From Nemertoderma westbladi (Eukaryota > Xenacoelomorpha > Nemertodermatida > Nemertodermatidae), in the NCBI GenBank assembly GCA_032718475.1, contig JAUCBJ010005944.1, positions 1 to 51,339 of the forward strand: a stretch of 51,339 nt of DNA. The letters are read 5' to 3'. The position numbers and the translations under genes were made by a program. Positions 11,141 through 23,100 of this stretch are shown piece by piece. How positions within the stretch are numbered: position 1 is the stretch's first letter; every line of letters starts with the position of its first letter. The notes under the pieces are model-generated. The model ran no database searches. It was not told the origin of the DNA and saw only the letters and a list, made by a program, of their open reading frames with translations.

Positions 11141-14100
11141 CTAAGATTTTATAAACAAAATATACACCATGACCCGTAATATAGTGTCATTTTCTGATGA
11201 CACGGACAATTTTTTTTTTTAAAGGAAGTACATAAAAATTAAAAAAAAGTTATAAAAAAAGAATTAAAAAAAAATATCATAAAAAAAAAATATATAAAAA
11301 AATGAATTAAAAAATTCATACATGAAAAAATTCATAAAAAAAAAATATATATATAATAAAAAAATTCAAAAATAAAAATTCATTAAAAAAATTCATTAAA
11401 AAATAACAAATAAATACAATAAAATCAATTTATAAAAAAATATAATAAAAAAAAATATAAAAACATATAAAAAAAATTAAAAATATATAATAAAAATGAC
11501 GATGACTCTGGGCGGTTGTGTGTAAGTCGAGAAATAACCGAGTTCCTGAATTTCGATATCTGTCTGTATGTCTGTCTGTTCTTTTGTCCGTTTTTGTCGA
11601 ATTATTCAGACACTTATATCTCAGTCGTTCATGGACGGATTTAGTTGAATCTTTGTAAGATGACATTGATATTGACCATCGGATAATCGATTCCTTCAAG
11701 AATTGGCTATTTGAATATAATAACTACTGTATACAAAGATAAACTATCATCGGCATTAGTGCTGGCTCATAGTGCTGTACGTTAAACTATATACAGTACT
11801 ATCAGTCTCGAAGGGATTTATATTTTAGGCTGATATATCAGGGTATACAAAAATAAAGGCGGACTTTTCTAACCAAAACAATAAACGATATTTGTTACCA
11901 AATTCAGGGAAAGGAACAGGTTACAGAGGCAGGCTTTTCTAACCAAAACAATAAACGATATTGTTACCAATTGAGGGAAAGGAACAGGTTACAGAGGCAA
12001 GCTTTTCTAACCTAAACAATAAATGATATATTTATGTAGTACTGTATTGGTATTGTATAGTCTGATATTATAATAGAGCCTTACTGCTTTACTGCGTACT
12101 GTACTTTTCTAACCAAAACAATAAACGATATTGTTACCAATTGAGGGAAATGAACAGGTTACAGAGGCAGGCGTTTCTAACCTAAACAATAAACGATATA
12201 TTTCTGTAGTACTGTATTAGTATTATATAGTCTGATATTATAATAGAGCCTACTGCTGTACTGTACTGTATACAGTAGGCCTACCGCAATGTAATAAAAT
12301 ATATCAATATCAAGCACGCAAGACGTGAAGACTGTTAATACTCCAAACTTTTACAGACTGACATGTAAACTTACAGTATGTTGTTAATGTATGTTTTCTA
12401 GCAGCCAAATACCTCCATGAACGACTGAGATTTGTATGAATAATTCTACAAAAACGGACTAAAGAACAGATAGACAGACATAGAACTTCGGAAATCCTGT
12501 TATTTATTGACCTTCACACCATCGCCCAGAGTCATCTTACAAAATTTTTCAACCAAATCCGTCCAGGAATGACTGAGATATAAGTGTCTGAATAATTCGA
12601 CAAAAACGGACAAAAGAACAGACAGACATATACAGTAGACAGATATCGAACTTCAGAAATCCGGTTTTTTCTTGACTGGCACACAACCGCCCAGCGTCAT
12701 CTCACAAAGTTTCAACCCAATCCGTCCATGAATGACTGAGATACTGTATAAGTGTCTGAATAATTCGACAAAAACGGACAAAAGAAAAGACAGGCATATA
12801 CAGTAGACAGATATCGAACTTCAGAGATCCTGTTATGTCTTGACTTGCACACAACCGCCCAGCGGCGTCAGAAATCACCGTGTCATCAGAAAATGACACT
12901 CTATATTACGGGTCATGGTGTTAAGTAAAATATGTAAAAAATAGAATTATTATAGGAAGGGATCTTGGGGTCTTAGCCTCGAATGATAAGTTTATTTTAC
13001 CGAAAATAACTTATCTTTTATTGGCGCAATTGTAGGACTAATCCCATCACATGCGTACTTTTTAACCGGGTAGTGTACAAATTTAGTAATTTTTTCTTGA
13101 AATTAATATCTCATATCTCTCCAAACCACGTACGCGTTTCGACCTTACTGGGTCTCATCAGCGTGGTATCGGATTCGAACCTGGGACCTCGAGGTGGAAG
13201 CCGAGACTACTTGCCAACACATTGTTACTATCAATAATAAAAAATCAGGGGCTAATAAAATGGCAGCTGGCTTTGAAATTAATACTCCATATCTCAAGAA
13301 CCTGTGGCCTAGTGGTTGTAGTCTCGGCTTCCACCTCGAGGTCCCAGGTTCGAATCCGACACCACGCTGATGAGACCCAGTAAGGTCGAAACGCGTACGT
13401 GGTTTGGAGAGATATGAGATATTAATTTCAAGAAAAAATTACGCGATTCCTAAATTTGTACACTACCCGGTTAAAAAGTACGCATGTGATGGGATTAGTC
13501 CTACAATTGCGCCAATAAAAGATAAGTTATTTTCGGTAAAATAAACTTATCATTCGAGGCTAAGACCCCAAGATCCCTTCCTATAATAAATGTATAATAA
13601 CAAACACCTCGAAAAATACAGCTTGCCAACACATTGTTACTATCAATAAAAAATAGAAGACAGGTAGGTAATGTGGTATTAGTACCACATTAGTTGTTGA
13701 TGTATTTATAGTTACACGGTAGGTTATTGATAATTTTACCTTTAGTAAATGTTGCCGTCTTTCCTCTCTCCATTCTTCTGGGGCGAGTGAATCAAGAAAT
13801 TTTTTATACAGGATATATTCCCTCAGAGTCTCTTCATTTTTCGATATTTCGCTTTTCAGCAGCATTATTTGAGAGTTGATTTTCTTTATTTCAGCTACTT
13901 TCTCAAGTTTGGCTTTGGTTTCAGCTTCAGCTCTGCAGAGGTAAATATCGAATTCGAATGAAATAGCTGATTAATAATTCATGAACGGTAAGTGGTTTAT
14001 GCTTTGTTAATCTCATTCAGGCACAATTTAGTTCCAACTAAATGTTTAGAACGCATTCGGTCGACCATTTCACCAAGAAAACAAGTTGCTAATGGGTTTT

Positions 14101-17100
14101 ATTAAAAATTCTAGAAAATAATTTATCAAAATTATTTTGACAATAAATCCACTTTTAAACTATTAGCTAATCGTTTGCAGAAGCTTATTGTCAATACAGA
14201 AGGTTGTAAGTAAATATTGTAGCTAAACCCTACTGAATACATTGGAATTATTTTCATAATGGGGGCTCTGGTCACAAAAGAAAAGCTTTCGGAGAACGAC
14301 GTGATATTGATGCGGCGTGTGATGGATCTCGAAAAAGGTGACAAAACGGCGGTGAATAAAATGTAGGTTTATAAAACCAATGTGTAAACATTACTCGGGG
14401 GGAATAAGTAAACATGGATATGGTAAAATGCCCGGGGGGGGGGGGGGGGGGGGGTACACACCAACGATATAAATGTTGGGGTATCAGTGTAGTATGCGTA
14501 ATGTCCCAGAATATAGTGTCGTAATTCAGTGACACGCCCCCCCCCCCCCTAATTTTTCCAATTTGAATGACATTTGAAACAGAGATAGTTACACCTTCCG
14601 GCCACTGACTGGGTGAGCCAGAATTTTTATTTTTGCTTTCAATCTTTAGCTACAAGCGTTTAAGAAAAGTGTCTCCAGCGATATTACACCAGTTAAACCG
14701 CAGTTATTCTTCTACCTTATAGCTGTTTGTTGGTACCAATTGAAAGCTGGTCAGGTCATACAAGGATTCCAAATCGTAATGTCCCAGAATATAGTGTCGT
14801 AATTCAGTGACACGCCCCCCCCCCCCCCTAATTTTTCTAATTTGAATGAAATTTGAAACAGAGATAGTTACACCTTCCGGCCACTGACTGGGTGAGCCAG
14901 AATTTTCATTTTTGCTTTCAATCTTTAGCTACAAGCGTTTAAGAAAAGTGTCTCCAGCGATATTACACCAGTTAAACCGCAGTTATTCTTCTACCTTATA
15001 GCTGTTTGTTGGTACCAATGGAAAGCTGGTCAGGTCATACAAGGATTCCAAATATGTAACACAATTTGAATTTCGTTGAAAAATAGCAGAGATGGGCGTT
15101 CAAATTTTGCATGGTTATGCACCTGCACGAGGCTATTTTATTCTATTTAATAAATAAACCATAATCTGGAATTTTTTGTTTATCCAAATACGTAGCTGGG
15201 CAACAATGCATTACATCTTTGATCATACTATTACGTAGCTATTCATACATTTAAAAAATGTTCCAGAATATGGTTTATTTATTAAATAGAATGAAATAGC
15301 CTCGCGTAGGTGCAAAACCATGCAACATTTGAACGCTCATATCTCAGCTATTTTTCAACGAAATTCAGATTATGTTACATATTTGGATCCTTGCATGACC
15401 AGATTTGCATTGGTACAAACAAACAGCTATAAGGTAGAATAATAACTGCGGTGTAACTGGTGTAATATCGCTGGAGACACTTTTTTTAAACGCTTGTAGC
15501 TAAAGATTGAAAGCAAAAATACAAATTCTGGCTCACCCAGTCAGTGGTCGGGAGGTGAAACTATCTCTGTTTCAAATTTCATGCAATCTCATTAAGATTT
15601 GTAGAAAATTTTTTTTTTTTTGGGGGGGGGGGGCGTGTCACTGAATTACGACACTATATTCTGGGACATGGTGTAATTCGGTGAAAGCAAACCGATCACA
15701 AAGTAACACCCGATATGTCCAAAATTAGTTCACCTTGGTAATTTTTCATGTGGTATGCAGTAATTTTCATTACTGGATGAATTTCTTTTAAAAATTTATT
15801 TCCGTCTAGGAAAGAAACAATCTCGCTGTTTAAGGAGGACAAGCAGACAGAGCTTGGTGAGGCCATGGACGATCTGCGGAATGACTTTAATACCTATTGC
15901 GAAGGACAACGGGAAATGCTAACTAAGAAATTATCGGAACTGAACGTTAGTTTTTCATACTGCTGTCTGTGGCTGTGCTCGCTCGACCTATTAGTAGTAG
16001 TAGTAGTATGTGCTTGCTCGACCTATTAGTAGTAGTAGTAGTATGTGCTTGCTCGACCTATTAGTAGTAGTAGTATGTGCTCGCATCGACCTATTAGTAG
16101 TATTAGTATGTGCTCGCTCGACCTATTAGTAGTAGTAGTATGTGCTCGCTCGACCTATTAGTAGTAGTAGTATGTGCTCGCTCGACCTATTAGTAGTAGT
16201 AGTATGTGCTCGCATCGACCTATTAGTAGTATTAGTATGTGCTCGCTCGACCTATTAGTAGTAGTAGTATGTGCTCGCTCGACCTATTAGTAGTAGTAGT
16301 ATGTGCTCGCATCGACCTATTAGTAGTATTAGTATGTGCTCGCTCGACCTATTAGTAGTAGTAGTATGTGCTCGCTCGACCTATTAGTAGTAGTAGTAGT
16401 GTGCTCGCTCGACCTATTAGTAGTAGTAGTATGTACTCGCTCGACCTATTAGTAGTAGTAGTATGTGCTCGCTCGACCTATTAGTAGTAGTAGTATGTGC
16501 TCGCTCGACCTATTAGTAGTAGTAGTATGTACTCGCTCGACCTATTAGTAGTAGTAGTAGTATGTGCTCGCTCGACCTATTAGTAGTAGTAGTATGTACT
16601 CGCTCGACCTATTAGTAGTAGTAGTATGTGCTCGCTCGACCTATTAGTAGTAGTAGTATGTACTCGCTCGACCTATTAGTAGTAGTAGTATGTGCTCGCT
16701 CGACCTATTAGTAGTAGTAGTAGTGTGCTCGCTCGACCTATTAGTAGTAGTAGTATGTACTCGCTCGACCTATTAGTAGTAGTAGTAGGTGCTCGCTCGA
16801 CCTATTAGTAGTAGTAGTATGTACTCGCTCGACCTATTAGTAGTAGTAGTATGTGCTCGCTCGACCTATTAGTAGTAGTAGTATGTGCTCGCTCGACCTA
16901 TTAGTAGTAGTAGTATGTGCTCGCTCGACCTATTAGTAGTAGTAGTATGTGCTCGCTCGACCTATTAGTAGTAGTAGTATGTGCTCTCTCGACCTATTAG
17001 TAGTAGTAGTATGTGCTCGCTCGACCTATTAGTAGTAGTAGTATGTGCTCGCTCGACCTATTAGTAGTAGTAGTATGTGCTCGCTCGACCTATTAGTAGT

Positions 17101-20100
17101 AGTAGTATGTGCTCGCTCGACCTATTAGTAGTAGTAGTATGTGCTCGCTCGACCTATTAGTAGTAGTAGTATGTGCTCTCTCGACCTATTAGTAGTAGTA
17201 GTATGTGCTCGCTCGACCTATTAGTAGTAGTAGTATGTGCTCGCTCGACCTATTAGTAGTAGTAGTATGTGCTCGCTCGACCTATTAGTAGTAGTATGTG
17301 CTCGCTCGACCTATTAGTAGTAGTATGTGCTCGCTCGACCTATTAGTAGTAGTAGTAGTATGTGCTCGCTCGACCTATTAGTAGTAGTAGTATGTGCTCG
17401 CTCGACCTATTAGTAGTAGTAGTATGTGGTCGCTCGACCTATTAGTAGTATTAGTATGTGCTCGCTCGACCTATTAGTAGTAGTAGTATGTGCTCGCTCG
17501 ACCTATTAGTAGTAGTAGTATGTGCTCGCTCGACCTATTAGTAGTAGTAGTATGTGCTCGCTCGACCTATTAGTAGTAGTAGTCTGTGCTCGCTCGACCT
17601 ATTAGTAGTAGTAGTATGTGCTCGCTCGACCTATTAGTAGTAGTAGTATGTGCTCGCTCGACCTATTAGTAGTATTAGTATGTGCTCGCTCGACCTATTA
17701 GTAGTAGTAGTATGTGCTCGCTCGACCTATTAGTAGTATTAGTATGTGCTCGCTCGACCTATTAGTAGTATTAGTATGTGCTCGCTCGACCTATTAGTAG
17801 TAGTAGTGGTATGTGCTCGCTCGACCTATTAGTAGTAGTAGTATGTGCTCGCTCGACCTATTAGTAGTAGTAGTCTGTGCTCGCTCGACCTATTAGTAGT
17901 ATTAGTATGTGCTCGCTCGACCTATTAGTAGTAGTAGTATGTGCTCGCTCGACCTATTAGTAGTAGTAGTATGTGCTCGCTCGACCTATTAGTAGTAGTA
18001 GTATGTTCTCGCTCGACCTATTAGTAGTATTAGTATGTGCTCTCTCGACCTATTAGTAGTAGTAGTAGTATGTGCTCGCTCGACCTATTAGTAGTATTAG
18101 TATGTGCTCGCTCGACCTATTAGTAGTAGTATGTGCTCGCTCGAACTATTAGTAGTAGTATGTGCTCGCTCGACCTATTAGTAGTAGTAGTATGTGCTCG
18201 CTCGACCTATTAGTAGTAGTAGTAGTATGTGCTCGCTCGACCTATTAGTAGTAGTAGTAGTATGTGCTCGCTCGACCTATTAGTAGTATTAGTATGTGCT
18301 CGCTCGACCTATTAGTAGTAGTATGTGCTCGCTCGACCTATTAGTAGTAGTAGTATGTGCTCGCTCGACCTATTAGTAGTAGTAGTATGTGCTCGCTCGA
18401 CCTATTAGTAGTAGTAGTATGTGCTCGCTCGACCTATTAGTAGTAGTAGTATGTGCTCGCTCGACCTATTAGTAGTAGTAGTATGTGCTCGCTCGACCTA
18501 TTAGTAGTAGTAGTATGTGCTCGCTCGACCTATTAGTAGTAGTAGTATGTGCTCGCTCGACCTATTAGTAGTAGTAGTATGTGCTCGCTCGACCTATTAG
18601 TAGTAGTAGTATGTGCTCGCTCGACCTATTAGTAGTAGTAGTATGTGCTCGCTCGACCTATTAGTAGTAGTAGTATGTGCTCGCTCGACCTATTAGTAGT
18701 AGTAGTATGTGCTCGCTCGACCTATTAGTAGTAGTAGTATGTGCTCGCTCGACCTATTAGTAGTAGTAGTATGTGCTCGCTCGACCTATTAGTAGTAGTA
18801 GTATGTGCTCGCTCGACCTATTAGTAGTAGTAGTATGTGCTCGCTCGACCTATTAGTAGTAGTAGTATGTGCTCGCTCGACCTATTAGTAGTAGTAGTAT
18901 GTGCTCGCTCGACCTATTAGTAGTAGTAGTATGTGCTCGCTCGACCTATTAGTAGTAGTAGTATGTGCTCGCTCGACCTATTAGTAGTAGTAGTATGTGC
19001 TCGCTCGACCTATTAGTAGTAGTAGTATGTGCTCGCTCGACCTATTAGTAGTAGTAGTATGTGCTCGCTCGACCTATTAGTAGTAGTAGTATGTGCTCGC
19101 TCGACCTATTAGTAGTAGTAGTATGTGCTCGCTCGACCTATTAGTAGTAGTAGTATGTGCTCGCTCGACCTATTAGTAGTAGTAGTATGTGCTCGCTCGA
19201 CCTATTAGTAGTAGTAGTATGTGCTCGCTCGACCTATTAGTAGTAGTAGTATGTGCTCGCTCGACCTATTAGTAGTATTAGTATGTGCTCGCTCGACCTA
19301 TTAGTAGTAGTAGTATGTGCTCGCTCGACCTATTAGTAGTAGTAGTATGTGCTCGCTCGACCTATTAGTAGTAGTAGTATGTGCTCGCTCGACCTATTAG
19401 TAGTAGTAGTATGTGCTCGCTCGACCTATTAGTAGTAGTAGTATGTGCTCGCTCGACCTATTAGTAGTAGTAGTATGTGCTCGCTCGACCTATTAGTAGT
19501 AGTAGTATGTGCTCGCTCGACCTATTAGTAGTAGTAGTATGTGCTCGCTCGACCTATTAGTAGTAGTAGTATGTGCTCGCTCGACCTATTAGTAGTAGTA
19601 GTATGTGCTCGCTCGACCTATTAGTAGTAGTAGTATGTGCTCGCTCGACCTATTAGTAGTAGTAGTATGTGCTCGCTCGACCTATTAGTAGTAGTAGTAT
19701 GTGCTCGCTCGACCTATTAGTAGTAGTAGTATGTGCTCGCTCGACCTATTAGTAGTAGTAGTATGTGCTCGCTCGACCTATTAGTAGTAGTAGTATGTGC
19801 TCGCTCGACCTATTAGTAGTAGTAGTATGTGCTCGCTCGACCTATTAGTAGTAGTAGTATGTGCTCGCTCGACCTATTAGTAGTATTAGTATGTGCTCGC
19901 TCGACCTATTAGTAGTAGTAGTATGTGCTCGCTCGACCTATTAGTAGTAGTAGTATGTGCTCGCTCGACCTATTAGTAGTAGTAGTATGTGCTCGCTCGA
20001 CCTATTAGTAGTAGTAGTATGTGCTCGCTCGACCTGTTAGTAGTAGTAGTATGTGCTCGCTCGACCTATTAGTAGTAGTAGTATGTGCTCGCTCGACCTA

Positions 20101-23100
20101 TTAGTAGTAGTAGTAGTCTGTGCTCGCTCGACCTATTAGTAGTAGTAGTATGTGCTCGCTCGACCTATTAGTAGTAGTAGTATGTGCTCGCTCGACCTAT
20201 TAGTAGTAGTAGTATGTGGTCGCTCGACCTATTAGTAGTAGTAGTATGTGCTCGCTCGACCTATTAGTAGTAGTAGTATGTGCTCGCTCGACCTATTAGT
20301 AGTAGTAGTATGTGCTCGCTCGACCTATTAGTAGTATTATGTGCTCGCTCGACCTATTAGTAGTAGTAGTAGTATGTGCTCGCTCGACCTATTAGTAGTA
20401 GTAGTCTGTGCTCGCTCGACCTATTAGTAGTAGTAGTCTGTGCTCGCTCGACCTATTAGTAGTAGTATGTGCTCGCTCGACCTATTAGTAGTAGTAGTAT
20501 GTGCTCGCTCGACCTATTATTAGTATTAGTATGTGCTCGCTCGACCTATTAGTAGTAGTAGTATGTGCTCGCTCGACCTATTATTAGTATTAGTATGTGC
20601 TCGCTCGACCTATTAGTAGTAGTAGTAGTCTGTGCTCGCTCGACCTATTAGTAGTAGTAGTCTGTGCTCGCTCGACCTATTATTAGTAGTAGTATGTGCT
20701 CGCTCGACCTATTAGTAGTAGTAGTATGTGCTCGCTCGACCTATTAGTAGTAGTAGTAGTCTGTGCTCGCTCGACCTATTAGTAGTAGTAGTCTGTGCTC
20801 GCTCGACCTATTATTAGTAGTAGTAGTGTGGTCGCTCGACCTATTAGTAGTAGTAGTATGTGCTCGCTCGACCTATTAGTAGTAGTAGTATGTGCTCGCT
20901 CGACCTATTAGTAGTAGTAGTATGTGCTCGCTCGACCTATTAGTAGTAGTAGTAGTGTGGTCGCTCGACCTATTAGTAGTAGTAGTATGTGCTCGCTCGA
21001 CCTATTAGTAGTAGTAGTAGTCTGTGCTCGCTCGACCTATTAGTAGTAGTATGTGCTCGCTCGACCTATTAGTAGTAGTAGTATGTGCTCGCTCGACCTA
21101 TTATTAGTATTAGTATGTGCTCGCTCGACCTATTAGTAGTAGTAGTATGTGCTCGCTCGACCTATTATTAGTATTAGTATGTGCTCGCTCGACCTATTAG
21201 TAGTAGTAGTCTGTGCTCGCTCGACCTATTAGTAGTAGTATGTGCTCGCTCGACCTATTAGTAGTAGTAGTATGTGCTCGCTCGACCTATTATTAGTATT
21301 AGTATGTGCTCGCTCGACCTATTAGTAGTAGTAGTATGTGCTCGCTCGACCTATTATTAGTATTAGTATGTGCTCGCTCGACCTATTAGTAGTAGTAGTC
21401 TGTGCTCGCTCGACCTATTAGTAGTAGTAGTCTGTGCTCGCTCGACCTATTAGTAGTAGTAGTATGTGCTCGCTCGACCTATTAGTAGTAGTAGTATGTG
21501 CTCGCTCGACCTATTAGTAGTAGTAGTATGTGCTCGCTCGACCTATTAGTATTAGTAGTAGTCTGTGCTCGCTCGACCTATTAGTAGTAGTAGTCTGTGC
21601 TCGCTCGACCTATTATTAGTAGTAGTAGTGTGGTCGCTCGACCTATTAGTAGTAGTAGTCTGTGCTCGCTCGACCTATTAGTAGTAGTATGTGCTCGCTC
21701 GACCTATTAGTAGTAGTAGTATGTGCTCGCTCGACCTATTATTAGTATTAGTATGTGCTCGCTCGACCTATTAGTAGTAGTAGTATGTGCTCGCTCGACC
21801 TATTATTAGTATTAGTATGTGCTCGCTCGACCTATTAGTAGTAGTAGTCTGTGCTCGCTCGACCTATTAGTAGTAGTATGTGCTCGCTCGACCTATTAGT
21901 AGTAGTAGTATGTGCTCGCTCGACCTATTATTAGTATTAGTATGTGCTCGCTCGACCTATTAGTAGTAGTAGTATGTGCTCGCTCGACCTATTATTAGTA
22001 TTAGTATGTGCTCGCTCGACCTATTAGTAGTAGTAGTCTGTGCTCGCTCGACCTATTAGTAGTAGTAGTCTGTGCTCGCTCGACCTATTAGTAGTAGTAG
22101 TATGTGCTCGCTCGACCTATTAGTAGTAGTAGTACGTGCTCGCTCGACCTATTAGTAGTAGTAGTATGTGCTCGCTCGACCTATTAGTATTAGTAGTAGT
22201 CTGTGCTCGCTCGACCTATTAGTAGTCGTAGTCTGTGCTCGCTCGACCTATTATTAGTAGTAGTAGTGTGGTCGCTCGACCTATTAGTAGTAGTAGTATG
22301 TGCTCGCTCGACCTATTAGTAGTAGTGGTCTGTGCTCGCTCGACCTATTAGTAGTAGTATGTGCTCGCTCGACCTATTAGTAGTAGTAGTATGTGCTCGC
22401 TCGACCTATTAGTAGTAGTAGTATGTGCTCGCTCGACCTATTAGTAGTAGTAGTATGTGCTCGCTCGACCTATTAGTAGTAGTAGTATGTGCTCGCTCGA
22501 CCTATTAGTAGTAGTATGTGCTCGCTCGACCTATTAGTAGTAGTAGTAGTCTGTGCTCGCTCGACCTATTAGTAGTAGTAGTCTGTGCTCGCTCGACCTA
22601 TTAGTAGTAGTAGTCTGTGCTCGCTCGACCTATTAGTAGTAGTATGTGCTCGCTCGACCTATTAGTAGTAGTAGTATGTGCTTGCTCGACCTATTATTAG
22701 TATTAGTATGTGCTCGCTCGACCTATTAGTAGTAGTAGTATGTGCTCGCTCGACCTATTAGTAGTAGTAGTATGTGCTCGCTCGACCTATTAGTAGTAGT
22801 AGTATGTGCTCGCTCGACCTATTAGTAGTAGTATGTGCTCGCTCGACCTATTAGTAGTAGTAGTAGTCTGTGCTCGCTCGACCTATTAGTAGTAGGAGTA
22901 TGTGCTCGCTCGACCTATTAGTAGTAGTAGTCTGTGCTCGCTCGACCTATTAGTAGTATTAGTATGTGCTCGCTCGACCTATTAGTAGTAGTAGTATGTG
23001 CTCGCTCGACCTATTAGTAGTAGTAGTAGTCTGTGCTCGCTCGACCTATTAGTAGTAGGAGTATGTGCTCGCTCGACCTATTAGTAGTAGTAGTCTGTGC

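Larger units (their letters stand above)
11165..12920. mobile_element. Foldback-like element F1 (1.76 kb, long inverted repeats)
   Basis: The outer ends are inverted copies of caccatgacccgtaatatag plus the continuing tgtcattttctgatgacacg block (left 11165-11206, right about 12879-12920, with a 2-bp insertion on the right). Inside the left end is an A/T-rich zone (11211-11490). About 190 bp at 11500-11690 are the reverse complement of a unit of about 165 bp repeated three times at about 12410-12900. The middle (11860-12290) has its own tandem repeat. No ORF is credible. Long, internally repetitive inverted arms and no transposase are the hallmarks of non-autonomous foldback elements. No clear target duplication is seen. 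Confidence 0.75.
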
